Below, piece by piece: positions 43,725 through 49,266 of a DNA stretch of 64,000 nt (the stretch's first letter is position 1; each line of letters opens with the position of its first letter). Below the pieces are notes generated by a model, which was given only the letters and a program-made list of their open reading frames with translations, was not told the origin of the DNA and did not search any database. The position numbers and the translations under genes were made by a program. Source of the stretch: a virus; the IMG/VR virus record IMGVR_UViG_3300030385_002649, positions 186,001 through 250,000 of that record; one strand, written 5' to 3'.

Positions 43725-43796
43725 TCGAGAGAAAAACAAGGTGAGTGTGTTGTCAAATTGCATAAATGTGAAGTAACTCATCTTTTCACTTCTCGA
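43725..43796 (-). ncRNA. P1-P2-pseudoknot element, copy a (no tRNA)
   Basis: The shortest copy (72 bases) of a repeated structured RNA. On the minus strand: outer stem TCGAGA/TCTCGA, hairpin GAAGTGA-AAAGATGAG-TTACTTC, then about 25 bases without a tRNA, a CTCACC tract that can pair with GATGAG of the loop (one mismatch nearby), a U-rich run and the closing strand. It shows that the scaffold exists without tRNA cargo. Confidence 0.6.
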
Positions 43797-43799
43797 AAC

Positions 43800-43871
43800 C
43801 CCCACGACCGGACTTGAACCGGCAACCTTTCGCGTGACAGGCGAGTGCTCCTCCAATTGAGCTACGTGGGG
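43800..43871 (-). tRNA. tRNA-Asp(GTC)
   Basis: Acceptor CCCCACG/CGTGGGG, anticodon arm CTCGC-CTGTCAC-GCGAA, T-loop TTCAAGT. Confidence 0.88.
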
Positions 43872-43936
43872 TTAATAGTGATGCTTTATTCTTTCAGTCC
43901 TACGGAAGCATCGCCCAAACCAAGGACTAATAAGAC

Positions 43937-44010
43937 AGGGGCGACAGGACTCGAACCTGCAAATTCTTCGGCTTTGGAAACCGCTGCCCTACCAATTGAG
44001 CTACACCCCT
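43937..44010 (-). tRNA. tRNA-Trp(CCA)
   Basis: Acceptor AGGGGTG/CGCCCCT, anticodon arm GCGGT-TTCCAAA-GCCGA, T-loop TTCGAGT. Confidence 0.9.
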
Positions 44011-44014
44011 AAAA

Positions 44015-44155
44015 TGTGAGAGAAAAACGAGAAAAGGTGTTTTTCTAAAAAAACTCGCCCATGTAGTGGACGAGGTTGGATTCGAACCAACATAAATAGA
44101 TTATTAGTCTAGTGTGTTACCATTTGGAAGTATCTCTTCTCAATCACTTCTCACA
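44015..44155 (-). ncRNA. P1-P2-pseudoknot element, copy b (permuted tRNA)
   Basis: Outer stem TGTGAGA/TCTCACA, hairpin GAAGTGATTGAG...ATACTTC whose loop GAGAAGAG pairs fully with CTTTTCTC near the 3' end, then the U-run TTTTTCTC. Between hairpin and tract lies a tRNA in permuted order (next entry). Confidence 0.6.
44054..44126 (-). tRNA. Circularly permuted tRNA in copy b
   Basis: On the minus strand the 3' part comes first: a D-loop-like AAATGGTAACAC, an anticodon arm TAGA-CTAATAA-TCTA, the T-arm GTTGG-TTCGAAT-CCAAC and the acceptor strand CTCGTCC. After a seven-base linker follows GGGCGAG, which pairs with that acceptor strand at all seven positions (one G-T). No pairing partner lies upstream, where the 5' strand should be. 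The breakpoint would be in the D-loop; the D-stem is not well formed. Confidence 0.5.
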
Positions 44156-44159
44156 TAAC

Positions 44160-44230
44160 GGGCAGAGAGGGATTTGAACCCCCGACTCTTGGTTCTTCAA
44201 ACCAATGTTCTTCCGCTGAACTACCTGCCC
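44160..44230 (-). tRNA. tRNA-Phe(GAA)
   Basis: Acceptor GGGCAGG/CTGCCC, anticodon arm TTGGT-TTGAAGA-ACCAA, T-loop TTCAAAT. Confidence 0.87.
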
Positions 44231-44287
44231 AAATCAAATTGTCAATACACTAAAGACGGAGAAACCGGGCATGCCTGTCACTTTCTT

Positions 44288-44599
44288 CTAAGAGCTTTCT
44301 GGCGTCTTCTTCATCAAAGTGCTTCTCATTTTCCCAACTTCATCGACCAAACCGGAAAGGCCGCTCTTTTCAAGCTCTTTCGGCGCAGAAGACCCAGACT
44401 TAGCCGAATTGATAATGACCCAAGCCAACCGGCAATCATCATTTTTCAACTGCGCTCTTCCGAGTCGTTCGCCTTCCTCTTCTAACCAATTCAAAGCTTT
44501 TGACCAGTGAGCGTCAGTGTTTTCTAAGGCTTTCCAAACAAGCATTCTAACTTTTTGAACGTGCTTGGTAATATCATCGTGTAAGACATCTAGTTTCAT
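44288..44599 (-). CDS. Helical hypothetical protein
   Basis: A 103-residue helical protein (KVRMLVWKALENTDAHWSKALNWLEEEGERL). Family unknown. It stops just upstream of a run of tRNAs and starts one base after the next gene's stop. Confidence 0.55.
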   Translation of the reverse strand: MKLDVLHDDITKHVQKVRMLVWKALENTDAHWSKALNWLEEEGERLGRAQLKNDDCRLAWVIINSAKSGSSAPKELEKSGLSGLVDEVGKMRSTLMKKTPESS

Positions 44600-44600
44600 A

Positions 44601-44996
44601 CTATACCTTTACTTCTTTCCTACCATGAGTTAAAACAATCATAGGGCGACCTACAAACGTCTCAGTCCAAGTCTTAGCCCAAGGGCCCCTAATAGTAAAG
44701 CACCAACTATCCCTATGTGCTAAGACCCTGTGATTTTTACTCTTCTTAGTCAGCTTTGGAATTAAAGAACGACGATACCAATGCATCTCGCCAGAAACGT
44801 CTTCTTCTATAATAGCACCAAACAAGAACCAAGTTAAGGCGTTGAAAGCATGGGTGTGAAAAGCTTCTCTTCCGCCCTTATTAAACTTGAGCAACATAAC
44901 GCTACACAGCCATTTAATTTCAAAAAGCACGTATGCGTCAACTGGCGATTCTGGCCCGCCGTCTTTAACCTTACAAAAAAATCTCATTATTCCCAT
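44601..44996 (-). CDS. Cupin-like protein
   Basis: A 131-residue protein with FHTHAFNALTWFLFGAIIEE, the HxH-type motif 1 found in many phage cupin-like proteins, and RVLAHRDSWCFTIRGP downstream. Function unknown. Its start overlaps the end of the GMP synthetase gene by ten bases. Confidence 0.6.
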   Translation of the reverse strand: MGIMRFFCKVKDGGPESPVDAYVLFEIKWLCSVMLLKFNKGGREAFHTHAFNALTWFLFGAIIEEDVSGEMHWYRRSLIPKLTKKSKNHRVLAHRDSWCFTIRGPWAKTWTETFVGRPMIVLTHGRKEVKV

Positions 44997-46504
44997 TCAA
45001 TCGTAGCTGGTGGTTTTGAAGAAATGTCATAACAAACTCTGTTTATGCCACGTACTTCGTTACAAATCTGACTAGAGATCCTACCTAAAAGTTCGTAATC
45101 GAGCTTAGACCAATCGGCGGTCATACCGTCCGTAGCATCAACTGCTCTAACGACGCAAGTATATTCATAAGTCCTACCATCTCCCATCACTCCGACTGAT
45201 TTAGTAGGAAGAAGAACGCAGAAATACTGCCATGGTCTGGTTTCTTTTGGGATGGCGTCGATCTCTTTACGAACAATTTTGTCCGCAGCCCTAAGAATCT
45301 CAAGCTTCTTTTCACTTATAGCGCCTAAAACGCGAATCGACAATCCTGGGCCTGGAAAAGGCTGTCTCTCAACAAGATGATCTGGAAGACCTAATTTCCT
45401 ACCGATTTCTCTAGCTTCATCTTTAAAGAGACTCCTCAAAGGCTCGATCAATTCGAATCCAAGGTCTTCCGGGAGACCGCCAACATTATGGTGACTTTTA
45501 ATTGTTTTGCTCAGCCCATCGTCTGACGAACTCTCGATTACGTCTGGATAAAGCGTTCCTTGTGCCAAAAATTTGGCCCCATCAATCTTCAGAGCCTCTT
45601 CCTTAAAGACGTCAATAAAGGCGGCGCCTATGATCTTTCTTTTTGTTTCGGGGTCTTCTACACCGTCTAATTTGGTGAGGAAGCGGTCTCTTGCGTCAGC
45701 AACAATGAATCGGTCCCCAAAGATGGGTTTGAAAGCCGCAGTCACTTCCTCGACTTCTTCAGCCCGGAGCAAGCCATTGTCGACCATAATGCAGACCAAC
45801 TGATCTCCAACAGCCTCATTAACCATTAAGGCAGTAACTGCAGAATCAACTCCTCCAGAAAGCCCACAGATGACCTTGCTGTCGCCAACTCTTTCTTTAA
45901 TCTTAGCAATCTCTTGCTCGACGAAAGTCCCTTCAAATTTTAACTCCTCACAATCACATATACCAGCAAAATTAGCAAGAATTTGCCTACCGAACTGGGT
46001 GTGAGCCACTTCCGGATGGAACTGAATTCCATAAATGTCTTTTCTCTCATGTTTAATAGCTGCATAATGAGTCGATTCTGTCATGGCGATCATGTCGAAG
46101 CCTACAGGAGGCAATTCAACGCTGTCGCCATGAGACATCCAAACTTGAGAGGTTTCCGTCAGTCCGTTCCATAATGGAACTTTCGAAACCAATTGTAATT
46201 TAGCCTTGCCGTATTCTCTTTTGTCGGATTGGTCGACATAACCGCCAATCGTCTTACACAATACTTGCATTCCATAACAAATGCCGAGGATCGGAGTTCC
46301 AAGATTGAGAATTCCGTAATCAAACTCTGGAGCGTTCTCATCATAAACAGAAGATGGGCTTCCTGACAATACTATACCGTCGTAAGCACGCAGGTCTTCA
46401 ACTTTTATCGCATTAGAAACAATTTCGCATAGAACATTTAGCTCGCCAAATCGTCTCGCGATCAATTTTGTAAATTGTGAACCGTAATCAATAATCGCGA
46501 TCAT
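44987..46504 (-). CDS. guaA: GMP synthetase (glutamine-hydrolysing)
   Basis: A 505-residue full-length GuaA. Amidotransferase motifs are GICYGMQ (catalytic Cys near residue 79) and FHPEV; the synthetase part has the P-loop GLSGGVDSAV near residue 213, and the C-terminal dimerisation domain ends PPATIEWE, as in cellular enzymes. It converts XMP to GMP. ATG 46504 follows GGAGG; an in-frame extension to 46564 is unlikely. With the IMP dehydrogenase gene at 61.6 kb the phage encodes both last steps of de novo GMP synthesis. Confidence 0.95.
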   Translation of the reverse strand: MIAIIDYGSQFTKLIARRFGELNVLCEIVSNAIKVEDLRAYDGIVLSGSPSSVYDENAPEFDYGILNLGTPILGICYGMQVLCKTIGGYVDQSDKREYGKAKLQLVSKVPLWNGLTETSQVWMSHGDSVELPPVGFDMIAMTESTHYAAIKHERKDIYGIQFHPEVAHTQFGRQILANFAGICDCEELKFEGTFVEQEIAKIKERVGDSKVICGLSGGVDSAVTALMVNEAVGDQLVCIMVDNGLLRAEEVEEVTAAFKPIFGDRFIVADARDRFLTKLDGVEDPETKRKIIGAAFIDVFKEEALKIDGAKFLAQGTLYPDVIESSSDDGLSKTIKSHHNVGGLPEDLGFELIEPLRSLFKDEAREIGRKLGLPDHLVERQPFPGPGLSIRVLGAISEKKLEILRAADKIVRKEIDAIPKETRPWQYFCVLLPTKSVGVMGDGRTYEYTCVVRAVDATDGMTADWSKLDYELLGRISSQICNEVRGINRVCYDISSKPPATIEWE

Positions 46505-46520
46505 GCCGCCTCCAAAGGGG

Positions 46521-46595
46521 CTATCTACAAGTTGAAAGGATATATCCGATTGCTGCAAATCCAATAATTGCCACCATGACCATGACCATGACCAT
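46521..46595 (-). CDS. Putative membrane micro-peptide
   Basis: A 24-residue frame with MVMVMVMV from four tandem ATGGTC-type repeats, then one hydrophobic helix (AIIGFAAIGYIL). It lies just upstream of guaA. The repeat may also be only a regulatory or slippage tract. Confidence 0.25.
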   Translation of the reverse strand: MVMVMVMVAIIGFAAIGYILSTCR

Positions 46596-46614
46596 GATTA
46601 TTTGTATTTGCAAT

Positions 46615-46812
46615 TTACTCGCTGCTTTCTTTAGACCATTTATCTAAAGTTGTTGAAAATTCTTTTTTATCGCCAAGAGTTTTTGTTATGAACTCGGCGG
46701 CGCCTTCAAGGCGTCGGTTATAAACTGAACACATCCCGCCATGATGAATAGCGAAATAAAGGTCTGCACGAGCTATTTCTAATGCTCGTATAACATCTTG
46801 TTCTTCTGTCAT
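46615..46812 (-). CDS. Small helical hypothetical protein
   Basis: A 65-residue protein starting MTEEQDVIRALEIARADLYFAI; ATG 46812 is chosen because the longer frame runs into tRNA-Lys. Family unknown. Confidence 0.5.
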   Translation of the reverse strand: MTEEQDVIRALEIARADLYFAIHHGGMCSVYNRRLEGAAEFITKTLGDKKEFSTTLDKWSKESSE

Positions 46813-46817
46813 AATAT

Positions 46818-46888
46818 AGACCGGGAGGGACTCGAACCCACAACCCACGGCTTAAAAGGCCATTGCGCTACCATTGCGCCACCGATCC
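46818..46888 (-). tRNA. tRNA-Lys(TTT)
   Basis: Acceptor GGATCGG/CCGGTCT, D-arm GCGC..GCGC, anticodon arm ATGGC-CTTTTAA-GCCGT, T-loop TTCGAGT. Confidence 0.87.
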
Positions 46889-46892
46889 AAAA

Positions 46893-47032
46893 TATACAAG
46901 AGAAAAAGCAAAAGAGAAATGTTTCCTGCTCTACCGCTGAGCTATTTCGCCACGGATGGCGAAAGTAGGATTTGAACCCACGACCTGGCACTTAAATGAT
47001 GTGAAGTAACTCTTTCTATCACTTCTTGTATA
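46893..47032 (-). ncRNA. P1-P2-pseudoknot element, copy c (permuted tRNA)
   Basis: Outer stem TATACAAGA/TCTTGTATA (nine pairs), hairpin GAAGTGA-TAGAAAGAG-TTACTTC, loop GAAAGAG able to pair with CTCTTTT or CTTTTTC in the 3' pyrimidine region, and TTTTTCTC before the closing strand. The cargo is the clearest permuted tRNA of the window. Confidence 0.65.
46925..47003 (-). tRNA. Circularly permuted tRNA in copy c
   Basis: Read on the minus strand, 47003 to 46958 is a 3' half: anticodon-arm remainder ...AAGTGCC, variable loop, T-arm GTGGG-TTCAAAT-CCTAC and acceptor TTTCGCC. After ATCCGT, 46951 to 46925 is a 5' half: GGCGAAA (seven perfect pairs with TTTCGCC), TA, D-arm GCTCAGCGGTAGAGC, A, GG. Joining GG to CAC gives a perfect stem GGCAC/GTGCC around a loop with CAT (nine bases, two too many). 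Anticodon CAU is likely but not certain. Confidence 0.6.
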
Positions 47033-47033
47033 C

Positions 47034-47090
47034 TGCCGTTGGAAGAGTCGAACTCCCCACTAGGTATCCCCAGTGCCCACTTTAACGGCA
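47034..47090 (-). tRNA. 57-base mini tRNA-like structure
   Basis: Acceptor TGCCGTT/AACGGCA is perfect and the T-arm is GGGAG-TTCGACT-CTTCC. Between them only one hairpin fits (ACTGGG-GATA-CCTAGT) with no normal D- or anticodon arm. Either a tRNA remnant or a tRNA mimic. Confidence 0.4.
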
Positions 47091-47117
47091 AACCAAGTCC
47101 TCACTCGGTTAAAAATT

Positions 47118-47170
47118 GCGATAACTCATCATAAAAGGGGTGATCAACCAGCTTTTGCAACTTTTATCGC
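47118..47170 (-). other. 53-base hairpin region
   Basis: GCGATAA and TTATCGC form a perfect seven-base stem enclosing about 39 bases, in the 120-base gap between the mini tRNA-like structure and the next gene. No protein frame is supported here. It may be a processing or regulatory hairpin. Confidence 0.35.
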
Positions 47171-47209
47171 ATACTATTCTATTTTCTTCCAACTTCTTCG
47201 AACCAAACC

Positions 47210-47410
47210 CTATTCTTCTTCGTGAAACTCCATCATCATTTTGATGAAATTAAGACAATCTGCGAAACTCTTGTTTCTTGCGGCCTCGGAGTCATTCCCA
47301 TGAGCTGCATATGTGTGATGCTCTGCCAAAACTCGATGGCGTTGTCTTTCGAACCACGTTCTCATTTTCTTTTTATCACCCACAAGAAGCTTCGGAAACT
47401 TTATTATCAT
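47210..47410 (-). CDS. Small hypothetical protein
   Basis: A 66-residue protein starting MIIKFPKLL, basic then helical (FADCLNFIKMMMEFHEE). The longer frame to 47467 overlaps a tRNA-like gene. Function unknown. Confidence 0.5.
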   Translation of the reverse strand: MIIKFPKLLVGDKKKMRTWFERQRHRVLAEHHTYAAHGNDSEAARNKSFADCLNFIKMMMEFHEEE

Positions 47411-47422
47411 TCTGATAAAATA

Positions 47423-47516
47423 CAATCGCAGCGGGATTTTCACCCGCATCTCAAGATTCATAATCAAGGATGTTCGCCCGCCCTGATCAAGGGCGGAATA
47501 TTACACCATACGATTG
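47423..47516 (-). tRNA. tRNA-like with hairpin in D-loop
   Basis: Acceptor CAATCGT/GCGATTG and T-arm GCGGG-TGAAAAT-CCCGC are good. The D-stem GGTGT/ACATC encloses a large loop with a perfect hairpin CCGCCC-TTGATCA-GGGCGG. The anticodon arm is irregular, so identity is unassigned. Confidence 0.45.
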
Positions 47517-47558
47517 CTGAATTCCTAGACCTTAATCGATGCGGCCTAGTTCATCACT

Positions 47559-47627
47559 CACCCCCCCGGACTTGCACCGAGAACCTTGACGTTAACAACG
47601 TCCTGCTCTACTATTGAGCTAGAGGCG
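47559..47627 (-). tRNA. tRNA-Asn(GTT), weak acceptor
   Basis: D-arm GCTC..GAGC, anticodon arm GACG-TTGTTAA-CGTC and T-arm CTCGG-TGCAAGT-CCGGG are clear. The acceptor pairs CGCCTCT with GGGGGTG only through several G-T pairs. Confidence 0.6.
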
Positions 47628-47645
47628 AATATCTTTATTGGGTTC

Positions 47646-47855
47646 TCAGTCATTAATTTCATCTACCCAACACCAACTTCGTTGGATTTTAACGTATTTG
47701 CCTATCCTTGGTGTTCCCTCAGGAGGAACGTGTTCAGGACAGAATTCTTGTTTTTGCTTTATTTTGCGATTGTAAATTGACCAAGCTGCAGCGTTACGAC
47801 ATTTATGCGTTTCACATTTTCTAGGAAGTCTTTCCATTTCCATACAGTCGAACAT
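47646..47855 (-). CDS. Zinc-finger-type small protein
   Basis: A 69-residue protein with CETHKC and, 25 residues later, CPEH, likely a small zinc site, followed by a basic stretch (RIGKYVKIQRSWCW). The start at 47855 avoids the tRNA-Asn gene. Function unknown. Confidence 0.5.
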   Translation of the reverse strand: MFDCMEMERLPRKCETHKCRNAAAWSIYNRKIKQKQEFCPEHVPPEGTPRIGKYVKIQRSWCWVDEIND

Positions 47856-47859
47856 AAAC

Positions 47860-47930
47860 TCCGACGGCTGGACTCGAACCAGCAACACTTCGCTTAACAG
47901 GCGAACACTCTACCATTGAGCTACGTCGGA
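47860..47930 (-). tRNA. tRNA-Asn(GTT)
   Basis: Acceptor TCCGACG/CGTCGGA, anticodon arm TTCGC-CTGTTAA-GCGAA, T-loop TTCGAGT. Confidence 0.88.
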
Positions 47931-47933
47931 AAA

Positions 47934-48063
47934 TCGTGAGGAGAAAAGTGAAAAAGTGTTTGCAAAGTCTGCGGTTTTGACGCCACAACCTTCAGTTTTT
48001 CAGACTGACGCTCTACATTGAGCTAAAATTTTGGAAGTAACTCTTTCGGTCACTTCCTCACGA
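47934..48063 (-). ncRNA. P1-P2-pseudoknot element, copy d (tRNA-Phe cargo)
   Basis: Outer stem TCGTGAGG/CCTCACGA, hairpin GAAGTGA-CCGAAAGAG-TTACTTC, loop GAAAGAG pairing with CTTTTTC near the 3' end, then a pyrimidine run. The cargo is an intact, non-permuted tRNA. Confidence 0.6.
47963..48033 (-). tRNA. tRNA-Phe(GAA) inside element d
   Basis: D-arm GCTC..GAGC, anticodon arm TCAGT-CTGAAAA-ACTGA and a T-stem TGTGG/CCGCA with an eight-base loop. The acceptor CAAAATT/GACTTTG has one mismatch and a G-T pair. A second Phe tRNA besides 44160-44230. Confidence 0.65.
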
Positions 48064-48065
48064 AT

Positions 48066-48145
48066 CGAGAAGGTAGGATTCGAACCCACAAAGCTTAAAG
48101 CACCCGCTGTACAACCGGGCCGGTTACCAAAACCGAAACTTCTCG
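48066..48145 (-). tRNA. Class II tRNA, Tyr-like
   Basis: Acceptor CGAGAAG/CTTCTCG, T-arm GTGGG-TTCGAAT-CCTAC and a variable arm GCT-TTA-AGC. The anticodon arm CCCGG...GCGGG with TTGTACA has a mismatch; anticodon GTA is likely but unsure. Confidence 0.6.
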
Positions 48146-48168
48146 TTAAAACTGAAATACGTAACAAA

Positions 48169-48286
48169 TGAGCAAAAGGGGGTGGGACAGACTTGATGTT
48201 CTCCTAGCCGAAGCGTGGGACAGACTTGATGTTCTCCTTGGCAAACCGTGGGACAGACTTGATGTTCTCCTACCCCCTTTTGCTCA
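48169..48286. repeat. 15-bp inverted repeat enclosing three 33-bp repeats
   Basis: TGAGCAAAAGGGGGT at 48169-48183 and its exact reverse complement at 48272-48286 enclose three copies, period 33, starting at 48183, 48216 and 48249. Each has a constant part of about 23 bases (GGGACAGACTTGATG then TTCTCCT) and a nine-base variable part. It lies just after the stop of the minus-strand fibre gene. On the plus strand the period equals 11 codons (WDRLDVLL repeated). Confidence 0.8.
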
Positions 48287-48290
48287 CTCA

Positions 48291-48857
48291 TTACACAATA
48301 TGCGGATGAAGCAGAATCCTAATAGACTCCCTAATCCCAGCCGCAACATACTCAAAATTGACCGCCGTAGCAATCGTGATCGTAGTTAGAGGGCTTCTTT
48401 CGCCAGTGTCAGGATCCCTAACACCAAGCTTAAAATAATTCCTCAAATTCGTATTACTCCCGACCCTACTAATAGGGTTGATCCACCTATCTTCAACAGT
48501 CCAACTAGTCGAGCCATTAGCCAACTGTCTCAATGGACGGTACCGTTTACCCTTCCTGTCACTATAAACAGTGCCGCGAGAAGAATGAACGCCGCGAGCC
48601 TTCTTAATAAACTTATAAATCTCAACTTGTAAGCCAGCCGGATTGTCAAAATAAACGATGCCAGTCGTCCCATTGATTCCAATAATTACTGGAGGAAGAA
48701 GACCTCCACCGCTAACCCCATCAGCACCGGTTGGACCAGTTGGCCCCGTAGCACCAAAACCTCCGCCATCAACCCCTTGGATGATAACTCTTTCGATTGG
48801 GCCATTAACAAAAGGCTCATCTCTTACAATTTGCAAGTTTCTGATTTTATTGCTCAT
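48291..48857 (-). CDS. Collagen-like fibre protein
   Basis: A 188-residue protein with GATGPTGPTGADG at residues 34-46, a short collagen-like triple-helix segment, after a beta-strand N-terminus and before a beta-rich, Arg-containing C-terminal domain. Probably a minor fibre or head decoration. TAAATAAATT lies immediately upstream. Its 3' end meets the large inverted repeat. Confidence 0.6.
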   Translation of the reverse strand: MSNKIRNLQIVRDEPFVNGPIERVIIQGVDGGGFGATGPTGPTGADGVSGGGLLPPVIIGINGTTGIVYFDNPAGLQVEIYKFIKKARGVHSSRGTVYSDRKGKRYRPLRQLANGSTSWTVEDRWINPISRVGSNTNLRNYFKLGVRDPDTGERSPLTTITIATAVNFEYVAAGIRESIRILLHPHIV

Positions 48858-48864
48858 AATTTAT

Positions 48865-48999
48865 TTATGCTTGGCCCGGCGGATCTGGATCGTGGGATTT
48901 GTGCCATAATTTCCAAGCGAGGACTTGGTAGCTGTGCCAACATTTGTGGAAACCAGACCCATAAACCTTGTCACACCGACAATTTTTATAGACACCCAA
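48865..48999 (-). CDS. Cys/His/Trp-rich mini-protein (tentative)
   Basis: A 44-residue frame from TTG with CRCDKVY, FHKCWH and several Trp/His residues, similar in flavour to the mini-protein at 27696. The start codon and ribosome site are weak. Another short frame (MGLVSTNVGT...) overlaps it, so the true frame is not settled. Confidence 0.35.
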   Translation of the reverse strand: MGVYKNCRCDKVYGSGFHKCWHSYQVLAWKLWHKSHDPDPPGQA

Positions 49000-49041
49000 A
49001 GTGTTAGTCTTTCTCTAATTTTGAAAACTTATTTTGTAGGA

Positions 49042-49168
49042 TGATGAGAGAACTCTTGAAAAACCGTTAGTGTCAATTATGGGACTTGAACCCACAACAT
49101 GCAGCTTTGAAGGCTATTACTCTACCATTGAGTTAAATTGAAGTAAGTCTTTCTATCACTTCTCATCA
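49042..49168 (-). ncRNA. P1-P2-pseudoknot element, copy e (tRNA-UCA cargo)
   Basis: Outer stem TGATGAGA/TCTCATCA, hairpin GAAGTGA-TAGAAAGAC-TTACTTC, loop GAAAGAC pairing with GTTTTTC near the 3' end (the terminal pair changed to C-G relative to other copies). The cargo is an intact tRNA with anticodon UCA. Confidence 0.6.
49072..49142 (-). tRNA. tRNA with anticodon TCA (opal suppressor or Trp-UGA)
   Basis: D-arm ACTC-AATGGTA-GAGT, anticodon arm ATAGC-CTTCAAA-GCTGC (first pair mismatched), T-arm GTGGG-TTCAAGT-CCCAT. The acceptor TTCAATT pairs with AATTGAC except at the first position and overlaps the scaffold hairpin. Anticodon UCA would read UGA. Confidence 0.65.
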
Positions 49169-49170
49169 AT

Positions 49171-49263
49171 GAATGGCAAAGGGATCGCACCTCTGTCCGA
49201 CAACCCGGGAAACATGAACAAGCTCCGCTGCGTTGGGTTGTCGTCCCCCTATGGGGCCCATTC
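49171..49263 (-). tRNA. tRNA-like with extended central arm
   Basis: Acceptor GAATGG/CCATTC and T-arm AGAGG-TGCGATC-CCTTT frame a short hairpin CCCC-ATA-GGGG and a nine-base stem CGACAACCC/GGGTTGTCG with a long loop. No normal D- or anticodon arm; identity unknown. Confidence 0.4.
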
Positions 49264-49266
49264 TAA

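Noticed and set aside
46893-47032. Hammerhead, pistol or group I intron explanation for the scaffold
   Set aside because: No CUGAUGA/GAAA core, no pistol conserved strand, and too short for a group I core; the P2-loop pseudoknot pattern does not match these by eye.
48169-48286. CRISPR-like array
   Set aside because: Three repeats with nine-base variable parts inside an inverted repeat; spacers are far too short for CRISPR and no cas gene is nearby.
48168-48389. Plus-strand 73-residue frame with WDRLDVLL repeats
   Set aside because: Overlaps the end of the minus-strand fibre gene and the repeat block; coding is possible but the inverted repeat explains the structure better. Mentioned under the repeat.
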